DNA from: Flavobacterium sp.
GTDB taxonomy: Bacteria > Bacteroidota > Bacteroidia > Flavobacteriales > Flavobacteriaceae
DNA length: 43,641 bases
Assembly (NCBI RefSeq): GCF_025352425.1
Contig: NZ_JANXTI010000007.1
Span: forward strand, 1 to 43,641
Reading direction: 5' to 3'
Position numbers and translations under genes: made by a program. Shown here in pieces: positions 19,276-25,677 of this stretch; position 1 is the first letter of the stretch, and each line of letters opens with the position of its first letter. The notes under the pieces are model-generated. The model was not told where the DNA came from. It searched no databases and was given only the letters and a program-made list of their open reading frames with translations.

Positions 19276-19788
19276 CTAAACTGTTAAATCGCTTTCGTCT
19301 TTCATTGTTTTAGAGATTTTAAAAACTTCACTCAAAACCATGAAAAACAGACCCAAACTAGCGGTAAATAGAAACGAGCTAAATCCGCCCCCAAATTCTA
19401 TAGATACAACTGACGTGCGAGAGAAATTATAAACCAAAAGAATACAAGCTGTTAATGTTGAGGAGAGTAAAAAACTTTTCCCTACTTTGTCCAATAAAAC
19501 GACCACTTCATCACTAAAAATAGTTCTTTTTTGAAATGACATCAATACCTTTCTAAATAAAAAGATACCATATGCAAACAGGAAATAAGCAATAACAGCA
19601 ACTAACAAAAGAAATTTTGTAGATAAATCAGTAACTAAAATTTTTTGTCCATTTATCTCTATTGGAATATCAATTACCTCTTTTGAAAAAAACATATAAG
19701 GAACGAACAAAGTCATCGCTATAATTGCAATGATAGAAAAGAACCAAAATAAATCAACTAAAGATTTTAAGAATTGTAATTTTTTCAT
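19276..19788 (-). CDS. DUF2975 domain membrane protein
   Basis: The ATG at 19788 starts the conserved part (MKKLQFLKSLVDLFWFFSI), giving 170 residues. Four hydrophobic segments are visible (~14-34, ~58-80, ~103-124 and ~137-158), with the family motif RKVLMSFQKRTIFSDEVV between the second and third. It is a partner of the adjacent HTH regulator. What the pair senses is not known. A good promoter (TTG, 17 nt, TATATTTG) precedes it. Confidence 0.88.
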   Translation of the reverse strand: MKKLQFLKSLVDLFWFFSIIAIIAMTLFVPYMFFSKEVIDIPIEINGQKILVTDLSTKFLLLVAVIAYFLFAYGIFLFRKVLMSFQKRTIFSDEVVVLLDKVGKSFLLSSTLTACILLVYNFSRTSVVSIEFGGGFSSFLFTASLGLFFMVLSEVFKISKTMKDESDLTV

Positions 19789-19805
19789 GATAAATGGTTT
19801 TAAAG

Positions 19806-19839
19806 TTGTTACAAATATATATAAATTATCGAATAACAA
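19806..19839. promoter_or_regulatory. DUF2975 promoter with overlapping TTGTTA/TAACAA inverted repeat
   Basis: On the minus strand, TTG (19837-19839), 17 nt, TATATTTG (19812-19819) makes a full promoter for the leftward DUF2975 operon. TTGTTA (19806-19811) and TAACAA (19834-19839) form an inverted repeat spanning 34 nt, the same outer span as known BirA operators (9+16+9). It lies 30 nt upstream of the bioF promoter. Confidence 0.5.
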
Positions 19840-19868
19840 TAATAAATGTAAAAAAAACAATAATTAAT

Positions 19869-19902
19869 TTGAATTTATATAAAAAAGCGTTCCTTATATT
19901 TG
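19869..19902 (+). promoter_or_regulatory. Promoter of the bioF operon
   Basis: TTG (19869-19871), 23 nt, then TATATTTG (19895-19902). The bioF ATG begins only six bases after the -7 box, so the transcript may start at or next to the ATG. Confidence 0.55.
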
Positions 19903-19907
19903 TGCCG

Positions 19908-21065
19908 ATGAAACTTCCAAAATCACTCCAACAAAAACTCCAACAACGAAAAGTCAACAGTGCTTTACGCCAGTTGCCAATTGTTAATGATTTAATCGAT
20001 TTTGTCTCAAATGACTATATCGGCTTTGCCCAAAACGAAACAATTTTTGAAGCAACACACCAATTTCTTTTGGATAAAAATATAAAAACAAATGGCGCCA
20101 CAGGATCGCGTTTGCTTTCCGGAAATCATGCTTTATATAATGAAACCGAAAACTCTATCGCCAAATTCCATAACGTTGAAGCCGCACTAATTTTCAATTC
20201 GGGTTATGATGCCAATGTTGGTTTTTTTAGTTCAGTGCCACAGCGAAATGATGTGATTTTATACGACGAATTATGCCACGCTTCGATTCGCGACGGAATC
20301 CGGATGAGCAATGCCAGGAGTTACAAATTTCCGCATAACGACTTAGAAGATTTAGAAAAGCTATTGACAAAACTTCAACCGATAAACGACAACCGTCAAC
20401 CTACAACAACTTACATTGCAACCGAAAGTGTTTTCTCTATGGATGGCGATTGCCCAAACATGGAAGAACTAACTGCTCTATGTGAAAAATACAATGCCTA
20501 CTTAGTCGTTGACGAAGCACACGCACTTGGAGTTTTTGGCGATTCCGGAGAAGGATTGGTGCAAAGCTTGGGTTTACAGGACAAAGTATTTGCCCGTATT
20601 ATGACTTTCGGAAAAGGATTAGGCTGTCATGGCGCGGCAGTTTTAGGCAGTCAGGAATTGAAAAATTATTTAGTCAACTTTGCCCGAAGTTTTGTTTATA
20701 CAACTGCACTTCCGCCTCATTCTGTTGTGACAATTTTGCAATCTTACAAACAGCTGACAAAGGAAAAAACCACAATACAAAAACTGAAGTTTAACATCAT
20801 TTTCTTCAATCAGGAGAAAATGCGATTGGGTTTAAAACCAATGTTTGTCTATAGCAAATCAGCCATTCAATGTGCTATCCTTCCCGGAAATGAGAAAGTA
20901 AAAAAAATAGCTGTACAACTCCAGCAAAAAGGTTTTGATGTCAGGCCAATCTTATCGCCAACAGTTCCCGAAGGACAGGAGCGTTTGCGTTTTTGCCTGC
21001 ACAGCTTCAATTCGGAAAATGAAATCTCCAATGTGTTGCAATTGTTAGCTACCTTTGTTTTTTAA
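19908..21065 (+). CDS. bioF: 8-amino-7-oxononanoate synthase
   Basis: The ATG at 19908 begins MKLPKSLQQKLQQRK, giving 385 residues, the family length. It is a PLP enzyme of the alpha-oxoamine synthase family: GSRLLSGNHALY, DELCHASIRDGIRMS, DEAHALGVFG and the PLP lysine in MTFGKGLGCHGAAV are all present. It condenses pimeloyl-thioester with alanine, the first step of biotin ring assembly. It starts the run bioF-DUF2007-bioD-bioA-KAS. Confidence 0.96.
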   Translation: MKLPKSLQQKLQQRKVNSALRQLPIVNDLIDFVSNDYIGFAQNETIFEATHQFLLDKNIKTNGATGSRLLSGNHALYNETENSIAKFHNVEAALIFNSGYDANVGFFSSVPQRNDVILYDELCHASIRDGIRMSNARSYKFPHNDLEDLEKLLTKLQPINDNRQPTTTYIATESVFSMDGDCPNMEELTALCEKYNAYLVVDEAHALGVFGDSGEGLVQSLGLQDKVFARIMTFGKGLGCHGAAVLGSQELKNYLVNFARSFVYTTALPPHSVVTILQSYKQLTKEKTTIQKLKFNIIFFNQEKMRLGLKPMFVYSKSAIQCAILPGNEKVKKIAVQLQQKGFDVRPILSPTVPEGQERLRFCLHSFNSENEISNVLQLLATFVF

Positions 21066-21068
21066 GTT

Positions 21069-21473
21069 ATGGAAGAAGAAAAATTTACACTACTGCGCCG
21101 ATTTCAATATTCAAGTGAAGCTATTATTTACCAAGGTAAATTAGAAAGCCAGGGAATTGAAGTTTACCTTAGAGACAATAACATTGTTGATTCGAATCCG
21201 TTGTACAGCAATGCGGTTGGTGGGGTGAAAATGTTTGTCAAAACAGAAGATTTTGATAAAGCAAATGAAGTCCTGGGTGAAGTAAGCCTTTATTCTGTTG
21301 ATGACGATCACCAACCTTTAAAATGTCCGGAATGTGGCGCAGAACAAGTCGAAATGGAGACTTCGATTGATGGCGTGAAATCCTTTTTTCAGGTTGCAAT
21401 TCTCGGTGCGTTCGCTCAGTTCTTTTCAAAGTACAAATACAAATGTCAAAACTGTAAATTCGAATTCAATTAA
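21069..21473 (+). CDS. DUF2007 domain protein with C-terminal zinc ribbon
   Basis: 134 residues. Residues 5-72 form a DUF2007 (putative signal-transducing) domain: LLRRFQYSSEAIIYQGKLESQGI, then VGGVKMFVKTEDFDKANEVL (first residues LLRRFQYSS). A rubredoxin-like ribbon follows with C86, C89, C126 and C129, around a hydrophobic stretch (FFQVAILGAFAQFF). It lies three nt after bioF, and its stop overlaps the bioD start (TAATG), so it is translated inside the biotin operon. No role in biotin synthesis is known for it. Confidence 0.85.
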   Translation: MEEEKFTLLRRFQYSSEAIIYQGKLESQGIEVYLRDNNIVDSNPLYSNAVGGVKMFVKTEDFDKANEVLGEVSLYSVDDDHQPLKCPECGAEQVEMETSIDGVKSFFQVAILGAFAQFFSKYKYKCQNCKFEFN

Positions 21474-22090
21474 TGAAGATATTCATAACAGGAATCGGTA
21501 CTGATGTGGGTAAAACCATTGCTTCCGCTATCGTGGTCGAAGCGTTGGAAGCCGATTATTGGAAACCTATTCAGGCCGGAGATTTAGATAATTCGGATAG
21601 TCATAAAATTGAACGTTATATTTCTAATGACAAAACTGTAATCCACGAAAGCAGTTATCAACTCAACACGCCGGCAAGTCCACATTTGGCTGCACAGCTT
21701 GACGGAATTAAAATCGATTTAAAAAACATCATAGAACCACTTACTAAAAATCATTTGGTAATTGAAGGAGCAGGCGGAATTCTAGTTCCACTTAATGATA
21801 CTGAATGTGTTGTCGATTTAATCCGAAATGACTATAAGGTTATCGTGGTGTCGCGCCATTATCTGGGAAGCATTAATCATACTTTACTAACGATTGAAGT
21901 ACTCAAAAGTAGGAAGATAACCATTGCCGGAATTATCTTTTCGGGAGATGAAAATGAAGCAACAGAAACCATTATCCTTAAGAAAACCGGCGTAAAATTT
22001 ATCGGCAGAATTGACAATGAACCTTATTTTGATGCGAATGTGATTAGTTATTATGCTGATAAATTCCGTGATGAATTTTTAACTCTATAG
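21473..22090 (+). CDS. bioD: ATP-dependent dethiobiotin synthetase
   Basis: 205 residues. P-loop ITGIGTDVGKT (5-15), YWKPIQAG (lysine contacting substrate), and VIEGAGGILVPL are the BioD signature stretches. It closes the ureido ring of dethiobiotin from DAPA, CO2 and ATP. It is translationally coupled to the DUF2007 gene by a TAATG overlap. Confidence 0.97.
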   Translation: MKIFITGIGTDVGKTIASAIVVEALEADYWKPIQAGDLDNSDSHKIERYISNDKTVIHESSYQLNTPASPHLAAQLDGIKIDLKNIIEPLTKNHLVIEGAGGILVPLNDTECVVDLIRNDYKVIVVSRHYLGSINHTLLTIEVLKSRKITIAGIIFSGDENEATETIILKKTGVKFIGRIDNEPYFDANVISYYADKFRDEFLTL

Positions 22091-22108
22091 AAACAAGGGC
22101 AAAGAAAC

Positions 22109-22180
22109 AAGAAGCAAGAATGTTTCTTAGTTATCTTTGCATTTCTAATTAGAAAGGGCAAGTCTTTTCTCTTGCTTCTT
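22109..22180. repeat. Long-range inverted repeat with internal promoter box, bioD-bioA spacer
   Basis: AAGAAGCAAGA (22109-22119) and TCTTGCTTCTT (22170-22180) are perfect complements 50 nt apart. Between them is TATCTTTG (22132-22139), a good -7 box, without a clear TTG upstream. It suggests a secondary promoter for bioA or a leader structure. The spacer (108 nt) is the only long gap between bioF and bioA. Confidence 0.45.
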
Positions 22181-22198
22181 TCTTCTTTCTTCTTAAAA

Positions 22199-23470
22199 AT
22201 GAACCTTTCCGAAAGAGACAAACTATACAACTGGCATCCCTATACGCAGCACAAAACAGCGGCTGATTTTCCGGCTATTGTCAAAGGAGAAGGCGCGTTG
22301 CTTTGGGATGAGAATGGCAAGGAATATATTGACGCCATTGCTTCCTGGTGGGTGAATCCTTATGGTCATTCCAATAAAATTATTGCAGATGCGATCTATG
22401 AACAGCTGACAACTTTGGAGCACGTGCTGTTTGGTGGTTTTACACATGATAAAGCCGTTTTATTGGCCGAAAAGCTGATGACCATTCTGCCGAGAAACCA
22501 AAAGAAACTCTTTTATTCCGATAACGGTTCTACGGCGGTAGAAGTCGCTTTAAAATGTGCATTGCAATACAATTATAACAAAGGGATAAAGAAAACAAAA
22601 ATCATTGCTTTTGAAGATGCCTTTCATGGCGATACTTTTGGGGCCATGGCCAGTAGCGGTATTTCATTTTTTACTGAAGCATTCAAAGGTTCGTTATTGG
22701 AAGTTGTTCGAATTCCGGTTCCGACAATTGGCAATGAAGAACAGAGTTTACAGGCATTACATAATTTAGTGTCTACAAATGAATATGCTGCCTTTATTTT
22801 TGAGCCTTTGGTTCAGGGCGCCGCGGGAATGGTGATGTACCGTCCGGAAGTTTTAGATACAATGATTCTTATCTGCAGCAAAAATCAGGTGTTTACCATT
22901 GCCGATGAAGTAATGACGGGTTTTGGGAAAACCGGAAAGATATTCGCTACAGATTATTTGGTTAACAAACCAGATATGATGTGTTTGTCAAAAGCGTTAA
23001 CCGGTGGAACAATCCCAATGGCTATAACTAGTTTCACACAGGAAATCTTTGATGGGTTTTATGATGATGACACCAATAAAGCGTTGTTTCATGGCCATAC
23101 CTTCACCGCAAATCCAACAGGTTGTTCCGCTGCTTTGGCGAGTATTAATCTGCTGCAAACAGAGGAAATGCAAGGTAATATTACGCGGGTAAATAAGCAG
23201 CACTTGGCCTTTGAACAAAGAATTAAATCACATTCAAAAGTAAAAACCACTCGGGTTCTTGGCGTCATCTTCGCTTTAGAAATCCATTCCGAAAAACAGG
23301 AAAGTTATTACGGCACAATGCGCAACACGCTCTATAATTTCTTTATGGAGAATGGTGTAATCCTGCGACCGGTTGGAAATATAGTTTATATTTTGCCGCC
23401 TTATATTATTACCAATTCCCAACTGGAAAAAGTATATGCGACGGTGGAAAAAGCGCTAGGAATAGTGTAG
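22199..23470 (+). CDS. bioA: Adenosylmethionine--8-amino-7-oxononanoate aminotransferase
   Basis: The ATG at 22199 gives 423 residues beginning MNLSERDKLYNWHPYTQ, the conserved BioA N-terminus. Further marks are YIDAIASWWVNPYGH, YSDNGSTAVEVALK, EDAFHGDTFGAM, DEVMTGFGKTG and the PLP lysine in CLSKALTGGTIPMA. It converts KAPA to DAPA with SAM as amino donor. It follows bioD and is followed by KAS after 33 nt. Confidence 0.97.
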   Translation: MNLSERDKLYNWHPYTQHKTAADFPAIVKGEGALLWDENGKEYIDAIASWWVNPYGHSNKIIADAIYEQLTTLEHVLFGGFTHDKAVLLAEKLMTILPRNQKKLFYSDNGSTAVEVALKCALQYNYNKGIKKTKIIAFEDAFHGDTFGAMASSGISFFTEAFKGSLLEVVRIPVPTIGNEEQSLQALHNLVSTNEYAAFIFEPLVQGAAGMVMYRPEVLDTMILICSKNQVFTIADEVMTGFGKTGKIFATDYLVNKPDMMCLSKALTGGTIPMAITSFTQEIFDGFYDDDTNKALFHGHTFTANPTGCSAALASINLLQTEEMQGNITRVNKQHLAFEQRIKSHSKVKTTRVLGVIFALEIHSEKQESYYGTMRNTLYNFFMENGVILRPVGNIVYILPPYIITNSQLEKVYATVEKALGIV

Positions 23471-23475
23471 CTTTG
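23468..23475 (+). promoter_or_regulatory. Possible -7 box upstream of the KAS gene
   Basis: TAGCTTTG overlaps the bioA stop codon and is followed by C, as in strong Bacteroidota promoters. No TTG lies at the expected distance upstream, so it may be weak or chance. Confidence 0.3.
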
Positions 23476-23503
23476 CACTACTAATTTCCATTAAAACATT
23501 CTT

Positions 23504-24694
23504 TTGAAAAGATCTATTGCCATAACTTCAATTGCTTCCTTTTCTCCATTGGGAAAAACTTCTTCTGAGGTTTGGAATGAATATTTAACTCCGCAAACAT
23601 TGATTGTTGAGAGGATGATTGGCGACAACACTCATTTGGTGGCACCATTATCAAACAGCTTAGCACAAGACGCTCAGGCATTACGGGATTCAGACGTGAA
23701 ATACAAGGCACTTGACAATTCGGTGCTTTATGCTATTTTGGCTTCAAGGGAAGCTGTGAAAAAGGCAGGTTGGAATAACGCTCAGTTTGGTGTCAACATT
23801 GGTTCTTCCCGCGGTGCTACACAATTATTTGAAAAGCATCATAAGGAGTTTTTGGAAACGGGAAAAACACCGACGCTAACTTCGCCAAGTACAACTTTGG
23901 GAAACATTTCTACCTGGGTTGCCCATGATTTGAAATCAAAAGGTCCGGAGTTATCACACTCTATAACCTGTTCTACCGCTTTGCACGCTTTGCTTAACGG
24001 AATTGCCTGGCTGCAAGCAGGTATGGCTGATAAGTTTCTGGTAGGCGGAAGCGAAGCGCCCTTAACCCCATTTACGATTGCCCAAATGCAGGCGTTGAAG
24101 ATTTATGCTAAAACGAATGAAGACTTTCCCTGCAGAGCTTTAGATTTGGATAAAACCAAAAACTCGATGGTGTTAGGCGAAGGCGCTGCAATGGCGTGTT
24201 TGGAAATTGGAGAACAAAAAAATGCCTTAGGATACGTTACCGGGTTTGGTTATGCTACAGACGATTTGCAACACAGTATTTCCATCACAGATGAAGCAGA
24301 ATGTTTCCAGAAATCGATGAAAATGGCATTGCAAAATCTTTCCCCGGAAGAGGTTGATGTGGTTGTGATGCATGCGCCGGGAACCATAAAAGGCGATAAG
24401 TCGGAATACAAAGCAATACAAAAAGTCTTTACTTCGTCAGTTCGACCTTTGGCTTCGGGTGGCAAAAAGCTTCCGATGTTGACGACCAACAAATGGAAAG
24501 TGGGCCACACCTTTGGTGCTTCCGGAATGTTGAATATTGAAATGGCGCTCCTCATGATGCAACACCAACAGTTTATAGGCGTTCCATACAGCAACCTTTT
24601 CAGGGTTTCAAACCCCGAAAGGATTATTAAAAACGTACTGGTAAACGCCGTTGGTTTTGGCGGTAATGCGGTGAGTATTTTGCTTTCATTATAA
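23504..24694 (+). CDS. Beta-ketoacyl-ACP synthase (KAS I/II type), non-ATG start, in biotin operon
   Basis: 396 residues. Condensing-enzyme triad of the KAS I/II class: C156 in SITCSTALHAL, H290 in VMHAPGTIKGD and H335 in WKVGHTFGASG. The start must be TTG (23504) or ATT just upstream, because an in-frame TAA at 23492-23494 closes the frame, the N-terminal IAITSIASFSPLG strand is conserved, and the next Met is at residue 38. It is the last gene of the run bioF-DUF2007-bioD-bioA. A stray fatty-acid enzyme is possible, but its place suggests a role in making the pimeloyl chain. The housekeeping FabF would be expected to lie elsewhere. Confidence 0.9.
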   Translation: MKRSIAITSIASFSPLGKTSSEVWNEYLTPQTLIVERMIGDNTHLVAPLSNSLAQDAQALRDSDVKYKALDNSVLYAILASREAVKKAGWNNAQFGVNIGSSRGATQLFEKHHKEFLETGKTPTLTSPSTTLGNISTWVAHDLKSKGPELSHSITCSTALHALLNGIAWLQAGMADKFLVGGSEAPLTPFTIAQMQALKIYAKTNEDFPCRALDLDKTKNSMVLGEGAAMACLEIGEQKNALGYVTGFGYATDDLQHSISITDEAECFQKSMKMALQNLSPEEVDVVVMHAPGTIKGDKSEYKAIQKVFTSSVRPLASGGKKLPMLTTNKWKVGHTFGASGMLNIEMALLMMQHQQFIGVPYSNLFRVSNPERIIKNVLVNAVGFGGNAVSILLSL

Positions 24695-24750
24695 TGAAAG
24701 CATTCATTTATCCTGTCCAATATATTTATTCCTCCTGATGATAAATAAAA

Positions 24751-24838
24751 ACAACCACGGTAGTTTCAAAAAACGTCCCCGGTAACTTTATAAAACAACC
24801 ACGGTAACTTTACTAAACAACCGCGGTTGTTTTTTAAG
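24751..24838. repeat. 22-bp tandem repeat, four copies, ending in a palindrome
   Basis: Units begin at 24751, 24773, 24795 and 24817, exactly 22 bases apart. The core is AACAACCACGGTAACTTTA, with the second copy diverged (ACGTCCCCGG) and the fourth changed to a palindrome. It lies between the ends of the KAS gene and recX, which converge. Confidence 0.85.
24815..24835. terminator. Bidirectional terminator from the fourth repeat copy
   Basis: AAACAACCGCGGTTGTTT (24815-24832) is an 18-bp perfect palindrome followed by T residues. It sits 121 nt past the KAS stop and 60 nt past the recX stop on the other strand. With no separate loop, hairpin formation would need to open the central CGCG bases. 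Confidence 0.5.
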
Positions 24839-24892
24839 ATGAGCCTGAAGCTTGTAACGGTGTGTCCTGAGGAAATTGAATTTTCCAGCGGA

Positions 24893-25360
24893 TTAGGGCA
24901 ACAATTCTTTGAGTTTCTCATACACCAAATTGCTTTCCCAGCCTTTGCGTAAGAGGTAATCGCAGAACTTTTTTTTCTTCTTCTGGGTATTTCTTTCTGT
25001 GATGGTTTCCCAATGCCGATCTGCCAGTTTATTAAACGCCGCTTCGTATTCTGAATCGGAGATTTCGGATAGTGCACATTTTATATTGGGTGCTGAAATA
25101 TGCCGTTGCCTAAGTTCGTTGACGATACGAATTTTGCCCCAAATTTTGATACGGTGTTTTCCCCGGGCAAAGCTTCGGGCAAAACGCTCTTCGTTTAAGA
25201 AATTATGTTGGATTAAATGAACAACAATGGCATCTATTTCTTGGTTTTTCATGCCTAAATCCCTGGTTTTCTGCACCACTTCCTGATGACAACGTTCCTG
25301 ATAGGAACAATAATATTCCAGTTTGAGTTGTGCTTCTTTTAGTGTTAGTGCGTCGTTCAT
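24893..25360 (-). CDS. recX: Regulatory protein RecX
   Basis: 155 residues, close to the usual ~150. It has the RecX helical repeats: LEYYCSYQERCHQEVVQK, LIQHNFLNEERFARSFARGK, and DYLLRKGWESNLVYEKLKEL. RecX modulates RecA filaments. It has its own promoter (25384-25413) and is the only minus-strand gene between the biotin operon and the T9SS array. The C-terminal third, with NTQKKKKKF, is Lys-rich. Confidence 0.92.
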   Translation of the reverse strand: MNDALTLKEAQLKLEYYCSYQERCHQEVVQKTRDLGMKNQEIDAIVVHLIQHNFLNEERFARSFARGKHRIKIWGKIRIVNELRQRHISAPNIKCALSEISDSEYEAAFNKLADRHWETITERNTQKKKKKFCDYLLRKGWESNLVYEKLKELLP

Positions 25361-25383
25361 TTATGTGCAAATACCAATTCTGG

Positions 25384-25413
25384 CAAAGTTAGAAAATTGA
25401 AAATAAGCAGCAA
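25384..25413 (-). promoter_or_regulatory. Promoter of recX
   Basis: On the minus strand: TTG (25411-25413), 19 nt, TAACTTTG (25384-25391), with the recX ATG at 25360. Confidence 0.6.
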
Positions 25414-25576
25414 TGCTGTTTTATTTAAGATTATACTGATGTAATAACAAAGCTATAAAACCCAATTGCGTTAAAAAACGTAACTAAAAACATCGTTTTC
25501 AATGAATTTAGACGTAATGTTCATAAACATACTGTTTATTAATATTTTCTTAAGCATGTACTGCTTTTAATTTTGT

Positions 25577-25629
25577 TAATTTTATTATCCCCTTGTTGCT
25601 AATAAAATCCTGACCTTGTTCTGCAAGGT
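25577..25629 (+). promoter_or_regulatory. Shared promoter/leader element, copy 1 (first T9SS gene)
   Basis: TAATTTTA (25577-25584) aligns with the TAGATTTG -7 boxes of the next two genes, then TTATCCCCTT as in copy 3. TGAC and a hairpin follow, ACCTTG (25613-25618) pairing with CAAGGT (25624-25629) over a TTCTG loop. A second possible stem, ATTTTATTA with TAATAAAAT (25579-25587, 25600-25608), encloses the TCCCC tract. The copy is the most diverged of the three. The leader runs about 90 nt to the ATG at 25678. Confidence 0.6.
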
Positions 25630-25677
25630 AGCGTCTATTACTTTGAAAACGAATAAGATAACATAATTCATTTTACA

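Larger units (their letters stand above)
25361..25677. other. Intergenic region between recX and the first T9SS gene
   Basis: These 317 bases without a gene hold the recX promoter at the left end (25384-25413) and the promoter and leader of the first giant gene at the right end (25577-25629). Between 25414 and 25576 the sequence is AT-rich and I see no further gene, repeat or hairpin that I can support. Confidence 0.7.

Noticed and set aside
24751..24838. CRISPR array
   Set aside because: Units are 22 bp head to tail with no unique spacers, and no cas genes are near.
24766..25077. Open frame of 103 codons on the minus strand overlapping recX
   Set aside because: It lies in another frame of recX and runs into the 22-bp repeats; its protein has no recognisable pattern.
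25361..25677. Insertion sequence or integration site at the left border of the T9SS array
   Set aside because: No transposase or integrase gene, terminal inverted repeats, tRNA or direct duplication could be seen at either border.
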